From: an uncultured Fimbriimonadaceae bacterium
Lineage (GTDB): Bacteria; Armatimonadota; Fimbriimonadia; Fimbriimonadales; Fimbriimonadaceae
DNA length: 32,015 nucleotides
Direction of reading: 5' to 3'
Assembly: GCA_937961665.1 (NCBI GenBank)
Contig: CALGMO010000094.1
Span: forward strand, 1 to 32,015
The position numbers and the translations under genes were made by a program. Within the stretch, counting starts at the first letter, position 1. Each line of letters starts with the position of its first letter. This document shows positions 16,143-25,779 of the stretch, piece by piece. The notes beneath the pieces are model-generated. The model was not told the DNA's origin, made no database searches, and saw nothing but the letters and a program-made list of their open reading frames with translations.

Positions 16143-16726
16143 TCCAAGAACCTCCGAAGAAGTCCCAAGCCGACGGATCCGCTCTTTTCGGGATGGAACT
16201 GCATGCCCCACAGGTTCCCTCTGCAGACTGCGGCGGCGAAGCGCACTCCGTGCTCGCTCTCGGCCGCGACGTCCTCCGCGTCGGCGCAGTCCGTGTACAG
16301 CGAGTGGACGAAGTAGACTTGTCCGCCTTGGGGGAAGCCGCTCGCCATCGGGGTGTCCTTCAGGAAGCGAATCTCGTTCCAGCCCATGTGGGGAACCTTG
16401 AGGCCCGGGAGCTTGGGGAGGTAGCGCACCGTGCCGCGCAGAAAGCCCAAGCCGGCGTGCTCCCCGAGCTCCTCGCTCCGCTCGAAGAGGAGCTGCTGGC
16501 CGAGGCAGATGCCGAGCAGCGGCCTCCCTCTCTCCACGAACCGCTCGAGCTCGGCGCGGAGGGGCTCCAGGCGCCGCATGGCCGCGCCGAAGGCACCCAC
16601 GCCGGGCAGGATCGTCTTGCTCGCGCCCGCCAGATCGGTGGCGATCCGGCAGTCGAATCCCAGGTGCCGTACCGCGCGCACCACGTTGGGCAAGTTGCCC
16701 ATGCCGTAGTCCAGAACGACGATCAA
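16136..16726 (-). CDS. hisH: Imidazole glycerol phosphate synthase, glutaminase subunit HisH
   Basis: Class I glutamine amidotransferase, 196 residues. It releases ammonia from glutamine for HisF, making imidazole glycerol phosphate and AICAR. The N-terminus reads (M)IVVLDYGMGN. The nucleophile is Cys74 in GICLGQQLLFE, and the triad is completed by His178 and Glu180 in MQFHPEKSG. The start is a TTG at 16726 that overlaps the hisB stop (TTGA, 4 nt), with an AGGGGA stretch a few bases upstream on the minus strand. No ATG gives the right N-terminus. It overlaps hisA by 7 nt. HisF is absent nearby and must be encoded elsewhere. Confidence 0.92.
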   Translation of the reverse strand: MIVVLDYGMGNLPNVVRAVRHLGFDCRIATDLAGASKTILPGVGAFGAAMRRLEPLRAELERFVERGRPLLGICLGQQLLFERSEELGEHAGLGFLRGTVRYLPKLPGLKVPHMGWNEIRFLKDTPMASGFPQGGQVYFVHSLYTDCADAEDVAAESEHGVRFAAAVCRGNLWGMQFHPEKSGSVGLGLLRRFLEW

Positions 16727-17328
16727 TCGATGGTCCCCTTCGTGGACGTCGAACCCGGCCGGTCCTTTCTGCGCGTCGCGCGGTGCATCGCCAGCCCGAC
16801 AGCCTTGAAGATCGCCTCCGCGATGTGGTGGTCGTTGGCGCCGGCCAGCACGCGGATGTGGAGCGTCATCCCTGCGTGCGCGGCGAAGGCCCGCAGGAAC
16901 TCGCGGATGCATTCGGTGGACAGCTCCCCCAGCCTTTCGCGCCGAAACTCGTGGTCGAAGAACAGCATGCCGCGGCCACTGAAGTCGAGCGCGGCAAGAA
17001 CCAGGGCCTCGTCCATCGGCACGGCCGCGTCGCCGAACCTCTCGACCGGCTCCGACTCCGCCAGAGCCTCGCGAACGGCACGGCCCAGCACGATGCCGAC
17101 GTCCTCGGCGGTGTGATGGTCGTCCACGTGCAGGTCGCCCTCGGCCTCGATGCCCACGTCGAGACACCCGTGGAAAGCCATCAGGGTGAGCATGTGGTCG
17201 AGGAAGCCGATGCCGGTGGTGATGTCCTGCTTCGTTCCGCCGTCCAGGTCCAGCACGACGCTGACCCGCGTCTCGTTCGACTCGCGGAACAACTCGGCGA
17301 ACCGCACGCCTTTGGCACCTTGGCTCAT
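16723..17328 (-). CDS. hisB: Imidazoleglycerol-phosphate dehydratase HisB
   Basis: Monofunctional IGP dehydratase, 201 residues, manganese dependent; it converts imidazole glycerol phosphate to imidazole acetol phosphate. Metal-binding motifs are GFLDHML (His45) and HVDDHHTAED (67-76) in the first half, and FFDHEF and NDHHIAEAIFKA in the second. There is no N-terminal histidinol-phosphatase domain as in E. coli. The ATG at 17328 gives MSQGAKGVRFAEL; a GTG at 17334 is possible. The frame stays open further upstream to 17451 but that part is not homologous and crosses a hairpin. No good Shine-Dalgarno is seen. It is the first gene of hisBHA and lies directly downstream of the long leader with the c-di-AMP riboswitch. 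Confidence 0.93.
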   Translation of the reverse strand: MSQGAKGVRFAELFRESNETRVSVVLDLDGGTKQDITTGIGFLDHMLTLMAFHGCLDVGIEAEGDLHVDDHHTAEDVGIVLGRAVREALAESEPVERFGDAAVPMDEALVLAALDFSGRGMLFFDHEFRRERLGELSTECIREFLRAFAAHAGMTLHIRVLAGANDHHIAEAIFKAVGLAMHRATRRKDRPGSTSTKGTID

Positions 17329-17379
17329 GGGCACCAGTTTGACAGAACGTCCCTCGGGGTAGCGCACTGGAGCTGGGAA

Positions 17380-17412
17380 GTTGGGGCCCCGCCGTAGGGC
17401 GGGGCCCCCAAC
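17380..17412 (-). terminator. GC-rich hairpin in the his leader, possible attenuator
   Basis: Arms 17380-17393 and 17398-17412 pair over 14 bp with one bulged base and a 4-nt loop. On the minus strand the hairpin follows the riboswitch and ends about 52 nt before the hisB start. Only TTCCC follows, so the U-tract is poor, but other terminators in this window also lack one. Its place between aptamer and first gene is that of a riboswitch-controlled terminator. Confidence 0.55.
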
Positions 17413-17444
17413 AGGAGGTGCTCGCCGCTGCGGGGGAAGTTCGG

Positions 17445-17499
17445 TCGCCATCGACCTGGCTCCGCACCCGCAACCTTACTGGCGTTGGGTCGATGGCGA
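17445..17499 (-). other. Long-range inverted repeat in the his leader
   Basis: TCGCCATCGACC (17445-17456) and its exact reverse complement (17488-17499) are separated by 31 nt. In the minus-strand transcript they form a 12-bp stem. The loop contains a further small stem (CAAC/GTTG). It lies between the riboswitch aptamer and the GC hairpin and may be part of the expression platform or a separate RNA domain. Confidence 0.6.
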
Positions 17500-17554
17500 T
17501 GCCCACCCAAGCCGGCTGAACCGGCGAGATGATGGCAACGTATCGACTCCCGCT

Positions 17555-17670
17555 TCATCTACGGGGTTAGCTGACGGGTTCGGGCCAAGAGCTACCCTAG
17601 GGGCCGGCGCCCCATTCACCCCAGAGTTCGGTTCCCCCGTCCACCGACGCGCGCCGGCGGTTCGACGACG
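17555..17670 (-). promoter_or_regulatory. Cyclic-di-AMP riboswitch (ydaO/yuaA type)
   Basis: On the minus strand the hallmark segments occur in order and at family spacing: GGGGGAACC (17638-17630), GGGGTGAAT (17622-17614), AGGGTA, and ACCCGTCAGCTAACCCCG (17579-17562). Pairing also fits. The closing stem is TCGTC (17668-17664) with GATGA (17559-17555). A 5' hairpin forms from CCGCCG and CGGTGG (17660-17641). ACGGGG (17640-17635) pairs with CCCCGT (17566-17561), where known family members have ACGGAG/CTCCG, a covarying stem. GGGGC/GCCCC (17613-17600) forms the variable hairpin. ydaO riboswitches bind c-di-AMP, usually turn genes off, and normally control potassium transport or cell-wall hydrolases. 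Here the only downstream genes on the strand are hisB-hisH-hisA. Confidence 0.9.
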
Positions 17671-17692
17671 GTCCTCTCGGACCAATAGGGGG

Positions 17693-17722
17693 AGGATACC
17701 TCACCCGCGCAGGAAATGTCCC
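17693..17722 (-). promoter_or_regulatory. Possible promoter of the riboswitch/his transcript
   Basis: Minus strand GGGACA (17722-17717), 18 bp, TATCCT (17698-17693); each box matches four of six consensus bases. The start would be near 17686, just before the 5' end of the riboswitch aptamer, which is where a promoter is expected. The boxes are weak and position is the main support. Confidence 0.35.
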
Positions 17723-17822
17723 CTGCTGAAGGAGATTCCCCATGGAGAATCAGCCGCGGCCCTCTCCTGCGGTAGGATGGTGCAAACTCCGCGTCCTCGG
17801 GGCGCGAACGGATGCAAGACCG

Positions 17823-18704
<882 letters not shown>

Positions 18705-18739
18705 ACGGCGGGAAGGGACAAGAGGTTCCTAGGGTGCGC

Positions 18740-18787
18740 CCCCCGGCGCGGGCTCGGAAGGATGGGCACGACCCGCACCGGGGGTTT
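18740..18787 (+). terminator. Terminator after sucD
   Basis: Arms 18740-18752 and 18772-18784 pair over 13 nt with a single central mismatch and a 19-nt loop, followed by TTT (18785-18787). It lies 36 nt after the sucD stop and directly before the promoter of the next operon. Confidence 0.65.
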
Positions 18788-18791
18788 CCGC

Positions 18792-18821
18792 TTGCGCGGT
18801 GCCCGCGGACCTAGCTATAGT
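18792..18821 (+). promoter_or_regulatory. Sigma70-type promoter of the GH127 operon
   Basis: TTGCGC (18792-18797), 18 bp, TATAGT (18816-18821). Transcription would start near 18828, only about 11 nt before the ATG at 18839. No Shine-Dalgarno is seen, so the mRNA may be nearly leaderless. Confidence 0.65.
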
Positions 18822-18838
18822 GGGGCTCGGGTCGTCCT

Positions 18839-20752
18839 ATGAGCTTCCACCGTCGCTTCCGCAACCTGCTTCCCAAACAGATTCGCGTCACCGATCCGTT
18901 CTGGTCCGTCTGGCAGGACACTCTGTGCCGGCGCACGATCCCCCACATCCACCGGCAGCTGGTGGAGACCGGCCGGATCGCCAACTTCGAGAGAGCCGCG
19001 ACCAAATCCGGCAGGTTCGAGGGGCTGTTCTTCAACGACAGCGACGTCTACAAATGGCTGGAGGCCGCCGCCTACGCCCAAGCCATCCGCCCTCTCCCCG
19101 AGACGCAGGCGCTGATCGACGAGACGGTGGCCAAGATCGCCGCAGCGCAGGAGCCGGACGGCTACCTCAACACCTTCATCCAGCTCGAGCATCCCCAACT
19201 CCGCTACCGCAACCTTGCGGCGTTGCACGAGATGTACTGCTCGGGGCACCTCGTCGAGGCGGCCTGCGCCCTGGCGGAGAACCTCGGCCAGACGGCGCTG
19301 CTGGACGTCGCCGTGCGGAACGTGGAGAACATCCGCTCCGTGTTCGGCCCCGGCAAGCGGGTCGGCTACTGCGGCCACGAGGAGCTGGAGACCGCCCTCG
19401 TCCGCCTCGCCGAAGTGACCGGGGACGCCTCTTACCGCGAGTTCGCAGCTTGGATGATCGATCAGCGCGGCCAGCGGCCCAGCCCATTCGAGAGGGAGCT
19501 GGAGGACGACGAAGCGATGGCGGTCAACGACCATCCCCGCCACGCCCTGCTGCGGAACGGCGTCTACAACGGCGAGTATAGCCAGGACCATCTGCCGATC
19601 CGCCAGCACACGGATGTCGTCGGACACGCCGTCCGAGCGATGTACCTGTACGCCGGCGCCACCCAGGTTGCCATGGACCGCGGCGATCGGCAGCTGGAGG
19701 AGGCGCTGGAGAGGGTGTGGCAGGCCTTGGTGACGAAGCGCATGTACCTCACGGGGGGCGTCGGCGCGAGCGCGAACAACGAGGGCTTCACGAGGGACTA
19801 CGATCTGCCCAACCTGAACGCCTACGCCGAAACCTGCGCGGCCATCGGGTTCCTCCTTTGGGGGCAAAGGATGCTCGAGGCGACGGGCGACTCCCAGTAC
19901 GCGGACATCGTCGAGCTCGGGCTGTACAACGGCGCGCTGAGCGGCATCGGGTTGGACGGCGAGTCGTTCTTCTACCCGAACCCGCTCGAGAGTCGCGGGC
20001 AGCATCGCCGGACGCCCTGGTTCCTGTGCGCGTGTTGCCCGCCGAACGTGGCGCGGATGATCGGGCAGGTCGGCTCCCTGGCCGTCGGCGTCGGCGACGA
20101 CGAGCTCTGGGTTCACCTGCCGATCGGCTTTGAGACGGAGGTGAACCTGGGTGGCTCTGCCGTCTCCGTGTCGGCCAAGGGCGAGTACCCTTGGAAGGAC
20201 GATTACGAGGTGGGCTTCCGGCTGGAGCGCCCCACAGAGTTCGCGGTGCGAATCCGCATCCCCGGCTGGGCGGAAGACGTGTCGTTCGAAGTGTCCGACG
20301 ACGGAGAGCCTGCCGAGTACCAGGTCGGGTACGCGGTGTTCCGCAGAGTTTGGAAGGACGGCGACCGCATCCGCGCCAATTGGGGGATGGCGCCGACGTG
20401 GGTCGAGGCCCACCCCATGGTTCTGGATGACGCAGGGCGCACCGCGCTGCAGAGGGGACCCCTGGTGTACTGCCTGGAGGAGCACGACCTGGGCGAGCCT
20501 CCGCAGAACTTCGCGGTCGATCCGACGACGCCCGCCGAAACCGTTTCGGCCACGGACCTGTTCCCGGGAGCCCTCGGTCTCCGGGTCCAAGGCTTGCAGA
20601 GGCTCAGGGAGTTCTCGGACGGCCTCTACGCCCCGTTCGGGACGTCCGCCGTGGTGACGAGCGAGGCCCGGATGATTCCGTACTTCCTCTGGTGCAACCG
20701 TGGCCCCAACTCGATGTGCGTTTGGCTGAGGCATCTGGAGGCGGTGGAATGA
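18839..20752 (+). CDS. GH127 beta-L-arabinofuranosidase family protein
   Basis: 637 residues of glycoside hydrolase family 127 (DUF1680). The N-terminal part forms the alpha/alpha-barrel (DPFWSVWQD, EPDGYLNTF, HTDVVGHAVRAMYLY, TGGVGA). The zinc/cysteine active centre is complete: Glu331-x-Cys333 in YAETCA, and Cys399-Cys400 in CACCPPN. These correspond to Glu338, Cys340, Cys417 and Cys418 of HypBA1, where Cys417 is the unusual thiolate nucleophile. The C-terminal third is beta-rich (IRIPGWAEDVSFEV). The family removes beta-L-arabinofuranose or related sugars from plant or microbial glycans. No signal peptide is visible, so it probably acts in the cytoplasm on imported oligosaccharides. The stop overlaps the next gene (ATGA), pointing to a joint pathway with the FAD oxidoreductase. 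Confidence 0.88.
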   Translation: MSFHRRFRNLLPKQIRVTDPFWSVWQDTLCRRTIPHIHRQLVETGRIANFERAATKSGRFEGLFFNDSDVYKWLEAAAYAQAIRPLPETQALIDETVAKIAAAQEPDGYLNTFIQLEHPQLRYRNLAALHEMYCSGHLVEAACALAENLGQTALLDVAVRNVENIRSVFGPGKRVGYCGHEELETALVRLAEVTGDASYREFAAWMIDQRGQRPSPFERELEDDEAMAVNDHPRHALLRNGVYNGEYSQDHLPIRQHTDVVGHAVRAMYLYAGATQVAMDRGDRQLEEALERVWQALVTKRMYLTGGVGASANNEGFTRDYDLPNLNAYAETCAAIGFLLWGQRMLEATGDSQYADIVELGLYNGALSGIGLDGESFFYPNPLESRGQHRRTPWFLCACCPPNVARMIGQVGSLAVGVGDDELWVHLPIGFETEVNLGGSAVSVSAKGEYPWKDDYEVGFRLERPTEFAVRIRIPGWAEDVSFEVSDDGEPAEYQVGYAVFRRVWKDGDRIRANWGMAPTWVEAHPMVLDDAGRTALQRGPLVYCLEEHDLGEPPQNFAVDPTTPAETVSATDLFPGALGLRVQGLQRLREFSDGLYAPFGTSAVVTSEARMIPYFLWCNRGPNSMCVWLRHLEAVE

Positions 20753-22119
20753 GCGAATCGTTCGACGTGGTCGTCTGCGGAGGCGGGACGGCGGGTGCGG
20801 CAGCCGCCATCGCTGCAGCCCGTGTCGGGGCCAAGACGCTGGTGATCGAACAATTCGGATCGTTGGGCGGCACGCAATCGAACGGCTGGGTCACACCCCA
20901 GATGCCCAACCACATCAGCGCGCACAAGCTGTCGCGCGGGCTCAACCTGCGGATCTTGGAGACCCAGAGCCGCCTGCAGCCGAGCCCGGGCACGGTGCCG
21001 CACAGCGACGACTGGTACGACCCGGCTCTTCTGCCGCTGGTGCTGGACCGCTTGGCCTCCGAGGCCGGAGTCCGATGCCTCTTCAACGCCACGATCGTCG
21101 GCGCGAGGGTCGAGGATGGACGAGTGCGGTCGGTGCTCATCCAGCACAGAGGGGCTCCGGTCTCCCAGTCTGACGGGGTCCGGCTTGCCTTCACCGAGAT
21201 CGAAGGCCGTTTCTTCGTCGACACGACGGGCGACGCGGAGTTCAGCCGGCTGGCGGGCGCCGAGATTTTCTCGGGCAACGAGGAGGGCGTGCACCAGCCG
21301 ATGACCCTGCGCTTCACCATGGGCGGATTCGACATGGCGCTTCTGCGCGAGAGCCTGAAGCCGCACCTGCGGTGCGACCAGCCGCCCTACATGGAGTTCG
21401 GCTACGGCGACGCCCGCAAGGGATCGATGGCCCCCTGGGTCGAGCAGGCCGTCGCAGAGGGCATCCTGCAGGAGGACGACCTCGGCTACTTCCAGGGTTT
21501 CACCGTGAACGGCAGGCCGGGAGAGATGGCGTTCAACGCTCCGCGCGTGGCGGGGCTGGACCCAATGGACCCATGGCAGCTGAGCACGGCCTATCAGCTG
21601 GGCCGGGAGAAGGTGTGGCGCATCGCCAATTTCGTGCGGAGGTTCTTCGGCGGGGCCGAGAACGCGTATATCAGCGTGATCGCGCCGCTCATCGGCATCC
21701 GGGAGACCCAGAGGGCCGTCGGCGAGTACGTCCTGACCGAGGAGGACCACCAGTCGTGCCGAAAGTTTCCGAACCCGATCGCCCGCAACCGCTATCCGGT
21801 GGACATCCACCTGAAGGTCGGCACCGACTACCGCAGGTTCCCCGACGGCGAATGGCACGACATCCCCTACGAGTGCCTCGTGGTGAAGGGCTTCGAGAAC
21901 CTCTTTGTTGCCGGGCGGTGTCTGAGCGCCACCTTCGTTGCCCAGAGCGCCGTTCGGATCCAGCCCGTCTGCAGAGCGACGGGCGAGGCCGCAGGCGCCG
22001 CCGCCGCGCTGTGCGCCCGGCTAGAGTGCCGGGCCAAGGACCTTCCCTACTCTTCCTTGGAGCCCTTCTTGGACTTGGAGACGATCGACTCCGCGACGTC
22101 CTCGTCGTCCATCAGGTAG
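20749..22119 (+). CDS. FAD-dependent oxidoreductase (FAD_oxidored family)
   Basis: 456 residues. The N-terminal dinucleotide-binding motif is VVVCGGGTAGAAAAIAAARVG followed by the Glu of VIEQFGSLGG, named here in two parts: CGGGTAGAAAA and VIEQFGSLGG. DTTGDAEFSRLAGAE in the middle and AGRCLSATFVAQSAVRIQP near the end are typical of the PF12831 family of flavoproteins. Such proteins often lie in carbohydrate-use loci. The substrate is unknown; a dehydrogenase or dehydratase-like step on a sugar acid would fit the neighbour. It overlaps the GH127 gene by 4 nt. The last 24 or so residues are encoded opposite the 3' end of the convergent lipoprotein gene (73-bp overlap), so no terminator lies between them. 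The tail TIDSATSSSSIR looks like readthrough rather than conserved protein. Confidence 0.85.
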   Translation: MSESFDVVVCGGGTAGAAAAIAAARVGAKTLVIEQFGSLGGTQSNGWVTPQMPNHISAHKLSRGLNLRILETQSRLQPSPGTVPHSDDWYDPALLPLVLDRLASEAGVRCLFNATIVGARVEDGRVRSVLIQHRGAPVSQSDGVRLAFTEIEGRFFVDTTGDAEFSRLAGAEIFSGNEEGVHQPMTLRFTMGGFDMALLRESLKPHLRCDQPPYMEFGYGDARKGSMAPWVEQAVAEGILQEDDLGYFQGFTVNGRPGEMAFNAPRVAGLDPMDPWQLSTAYQLGREKVWRIANFVRRFFGGAENAYISVIAPLIGIRETQRAVGEYVLTEEDHQSCRKFPNPIARNRYPVDIHLKVGTDYRRFPDGEWHDIPYECLVVKGFENLFVAGRCLSATFVAQSAVRIQPVCRATGEAAGAAAALCARLECRAKDLPYSSLEPFLDLETIDSATSSSSIR

Positions 22120-22667
22120 GGACTCCAGCGCGTGCTGGGCATGTGCGTCAGATCCGCCAAGCGGGCCATGCAGAAGCCGAGCGCGTCGCCGAACTCGTCC
22201 ACCGTCAGGGTGGTCCGCTCTCCCGCCGCGACGGGCCCGAGCTTGGCCACGCATTGCCAGCGGATGAGCTCCTCCAAGACCGGCCTGGAGGGATCTCCCG
22301 CCGGCAGCGTCAGGCGATCTGGATCGTAGGCGATGAAGCGGGGCGTGAAGCAAAACCGGGGGCTGGCCAAATCGAACAGCCGCTTCAGGGCGAGAACCGT
22401 CTCGGTTCGGCGCAACGGCTGCCCCGCCTCGCCCCTCTGGAGAGGATGGCTGTCGGGACGCGGCACCCTCAGGACCTCGCTCAGAACTCGCTCAGCCTCC
22501 AGAAAGGCCTTGGCGGCCTCGCCCCGAGTCATCGTCTGAGAGCCGGCGGCCGCATCCACCGACCGGGCTTGGCTCTGCAGGCGATCCTTGGCGGCCTCCT
22601 CCTGCATGGAGCCGCAGGCGATCGGCACGGAGGCGAAGAGCAGGATCAACAATCGTGCGGCCTTCAT
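22047..22667 (-). CDS. Putative lipoprotein or secreted protein, SLH-like repeats possible
   Basis: 206 residues, no firm family. The N-terminus (MKAARLLILLFASVPIAC) is a signal peptide; Cys18 may be lipidated, but Pro at -3 makes the lipobox weak. Three similar helical segments follow: MTRGEAAKAFLEAE, LRRTETVLALKRLF and LTVDEFGDALGFCMARL. Their T-R-x-E spacing, and the stretch VLEELIRWQCVAKLG before the third, recall diverged S-layer homology motifs that anchor proteins to cell-wall polymers. This is pattern inference only. GGGAG lies 6 nt before ATG 22667. It is the third gene of murA-mreB-this, 19 nt after mreB, so an envelope role is likely. The 3' end overlaps the FAD oxidoreductase gene by 73 bp. 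Confidence 0.65.
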   Translation of the reverse strand: MKAARLLILLFASVPIACGSMQEEAAKDRLQSQARSVDAAAGSQTMTRGEAAKAFLEAERVLSEVLRVPRPDSHPLQRGEAGQPLRRTETVLALKRLFDLASPRFCFTPRFIAYDPDRLTLPAGDPSRPVLEELIRWQCVAKLGPVAAGERTTLTVDEFGDALGFCMARLADLTHMPSTRWSPYLMDDEDVAESIVSKSKKGSKEE

Positions 22668-22686
22668 CGAGATCTCCCAAGACGCG

Positions 22687-23696
<1,010 letters not shown>

Positions 23697-23700
<4 letters not shown>

Positions 23701-24983
23701 TCCTGGTGCTGCCTCGCCTCTTCGGTTTCGGCCGCCTCGATCCTTTCGACGCGGCCGCCGAGCGCCGTGAGCGTGTGCTCGAAGTTCTCGTAGCCCCGGT
23801 CGATGTGGCGGACGTTCTTCACGAGCGTGGTGCCCTCCGCCGCCAGACCCGCCAGCACCAAGGCCGCACCGGCGCGAAGGTCGCTGGCCTCAACCGTGGA
23901 GCCGGACAGGCTTGGAACTCCTTCGATGATCGTGGCGCGGCCCTCGACGCGCACCCTCGCGCCCATCCGGTTCAACTCCGCCACGTGCCCGATCCGGCTC
24001 TCGTAAATCGTCTCCTCCACGACGCTCGTGCCCTCAGCCAGCGTGAGAACCGCGGCCATGATCTGCTGCATGTCCGTCGGGAAGCCCGGATAGGGCATCG
24101 TCTTCACGCGGATGCCCTGGAGGCGACGGTCGCACGCCACGCGCACCCAGTCCGGGCCCTCGTCGATGCGCGCCCCGGCCTCGCGCAGCTTGTTGACCAA
24201 GGCCGTTTGGTTGTCCGGCAGGATGCCCCGCACCGTAACGTCCCCACGCGTGATCGCGGCGGCAGCGAGGTAGGTTCCGGCCTGCAATCGGTCCGATGGA
24301 ACCCGGAACTCGCAGCCTTCCAGCGACGCGACGCCCGTGATCGTGATGGTGCTCGTGCCCGCGCCCTCGATTCGCGCCCCCATGCGGTTTAAGAAGGCCG
24401 CGAGGGCCGTCACCTCCGGCTCCACGGCGGCGTTCTGGATCACGGTCACGCCGTCCGCGAGCGTCGCCGTGGCCATCAGGTGCTGCGTGGCCCCTGCGCT
24501 GGGAAAGTCCAGGTAGATTTCCGCCCCGCGGAGGCCGCGCGTGCGCGCCTTGTAGACGCCGCCCTCCAGCACCACGTCGGCACCCAGCAGTGCCAGACCC
24601 TTCAGGTGGAAGTCGACCGGCCTGGCACCGATCTTGCACCCTCCGGGAGCCGGAAGCTCTGCACGGCCGTTGCGCGCCAGCAACGGGCCCAGCAGATAGA
24701 ATGAGGTCCGGATCGACCGAACGGTCTCCTCCTCCGCCTCTCCGGGGTGGATGTCGGTCGAGTCGACGATGAGCGATCCCTCGCGCCATTCGACCTCGGC
24801 GCCGAAGTTCGTGAGCAGCCGCGCCTTGGTGAGGGTGTCGGAGACCCTCGGAACGTTGTGCAGAACGGTCGTTCCCCTACCCAGCAGAACCGACGATAGA
24901 ATGGCCAAGGAGGCGTTCTTGCTTCCCGGCACCTCCAGCTCACCGACCAGCGAGCTTCCTCCCTGAATCTTGAACACCGTCAT
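23697..24983 (-). CDS. murA: UDP-N-acetylglucosamine 1-carboxyvinyltransferase MurA
   Basis: First committed step of peptidoglycan synthesis: transfers enolpyruvate from PEP to UDP-GlcNAc in the cytoplasm. 428 residues (E. coli 419). Lys22 in PGSKNAS is kept. The active-site loop is PAPGGCKIGARPVDFH with Cys116, the residue alkylated by fosfomycin, so the enzyme should be fosfomycin-sensitive. Also present are FPSAGATQHLM, PYPGFPTDMQQ with the catalytic Asp, and SDLRAGAALVLAGL. GGAGGGG lies about 5 nt before ATG 24983. It is the first gene of murA-mreB-lipoprotein and overlaps mreB by 4 nt. The C-terminal 15 residues (Glu/Ala-rich) extend past the usual end. Confidence 0.96.
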
Positions 24984-25085
24984 CGATCCCCTCCGTCCGT
25001 GGCTGGGACAGTCCTCCTACCATGCGCTCCAACAGCCAACAACCCGATGATACCGCCCCGCCGGGCCCTGGCACCGACTCACCTG

Positions 25086-25101
25086 CCCGGCTCAGGCCGG
25101 G
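25086..25101 (-). terminator. Small hairpin at the end of the HNH gene
   Basis: CCCGGC (25086-25091) and GCCGGG (25096-25101) pair around a 4-nt loop that contains the HNH stop codon. No U-tract follows. It might end the HNH transcript before murA, but the evidence is weak. Confidence 0.3.
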
Positions 25102-25634
25102 ATCAGATCCTCTTCGAAGGCCTCGAAGAGGGGGAGGAACGGCGTCCAGTCCGGCTCGCGCCGGGCGCGCAGATACTGGGGCAGGCTGATGTAGGGCACG
25201 TAGTGCGGCCGCGCGGGCTGCCGGAGGAGCTTCATCCTAGCCTGCTGGGGAGTGCGGTCCCCTTTTTGCAGGTTGCAGCGCCGGCAACAGGCCACGAGGT
25301 TGTCCCAAGTGTCGGGGCCCCCGCGGCGCCTCGGCACCACGTGGTCGATCGTCAGGTCGGAGCTCTTCGCTCCGCAGTATTGGCACGTGTAGCGGTCGCG
25401 GGCGAGGATGGAGTGCCTCGTGAGCCGCAACGTCGGGAGCGGACGGCGGATCGTCTGGTTCAGCCGCACCACGGAAGGGACTTCGAGCGGCCCGGACGTG
25501 GTTGGCATCCAGCGGGCCCTGTACACGAGCGGCTCCGCTTTGCCCATGAGCACCAAGCTCACCGCCCGCCGCACCGTGCAGACGTTGAGCGGTTCGTAGT
25601 TGCCGTTCAGAACGAGGACGCTGGCCTGGGACAT
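25092..25634 (-). CDS. HNH endonuclease family protein
   Basis: 180 residues. The N-terminal part (VLVLNGNYEPLNVCTVRRAV, shown as VLVLNGNYEPLN) is a conserved segment of a widespread small HNH family. The nuclease core has Cys84-x2-Cys87 (CQYCG), IDHVVPRRRGG with the catalytic Asp97-His98, Asn112 and Cys117-x2-Cys120 (CCRRCN). The four Cys bind structural zinc and the HNH residues bind the catalytic metal. The biological role is not established; it is not next to a restriction or phage locus. ATG 25634 gives the family N-terminus and follows a G-rich stretch (GGGGGG); an ATG at 25688 would begin within the leader hairpin. The gene has a hairpin only about 20 nt upstream, so its expression may be attenuated. 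Confidence 0.85.
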   Translation of the reverse strand: MSQASVLVLNGNYEPLNVCTVRRAVSLVLMGKAEPLVYRARWMPTTSGPLEVPSVVRLNQTIRRPLPTLRLTRHSILARDRYTCQYCGAKSSDLTIDHVVPRRRGGPDTWDNLVACCRRCNLQKGDRTPQQARMKLLRQPARPHYVPYISLPQYLRARREPDWTPFLPLFEAFEEDLIPA

Positions 25635-25653
25635 GCGACCCCCCGGAAGCAAA

Positions 25654-25683
25654 GGAGCTCGGACGCGCAACCGCCCGAGCTCC
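25654..25683 (-). terminator. Hairpin in the HNH leader
   Basis: GGAGCTCGG and CCGAGCTCC (25683-25675 and 25662-25654 on the minus strand) form a perfect 9-bp stem with a 12-nt loop, followed by TTTGCTT. It lies about 96 nt after the RAYT-like gene and 19 nt before the HNH start. It is either the terminator of hslV-glnB-RAYT or an attenuator in the HNH leader. Confidence 0.5.
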
Positions 25684-25779
25684 TGCACCCCGCGGGGATC
25701 GCGGCCTGTATGTAGAAGCCAGGCCGGGCCACGGGCCTTTCCGAGCCGACGGAGCGTTGGATGGCGCGCATCGTAACCT

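Larger units (their letters stand above)
17329..17822. other. Long non-coding region between hisB and sucD
   Basis: About 490 nt with no convincing protein gene. On the minus strand it holds, in order of transcription, a possible promoter, a c-di-AMP riboswitch (17555-17670), a 12-bp long-range inverted repeat (17445-17499) and a GC-rich hairpin (17380-17412), and then hisB. On the plus strand, 17729-17822 is the leader of sucD. Short open frames here either cross the RNA structures or lack homology. Confidence 0.8.

Noticed and set aside
17329-17451. N-terminal extension of HisB from 17451
   Set aside because: The extra residues cross the GC hairpin and lack HisB homology; ATG 17328 gives the right length.
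17329-17560. Histidine attenuator leader peptide
   Set aside because: No short open frame with a run of His codons was found; the leader structure is better explained by the riboswitch.
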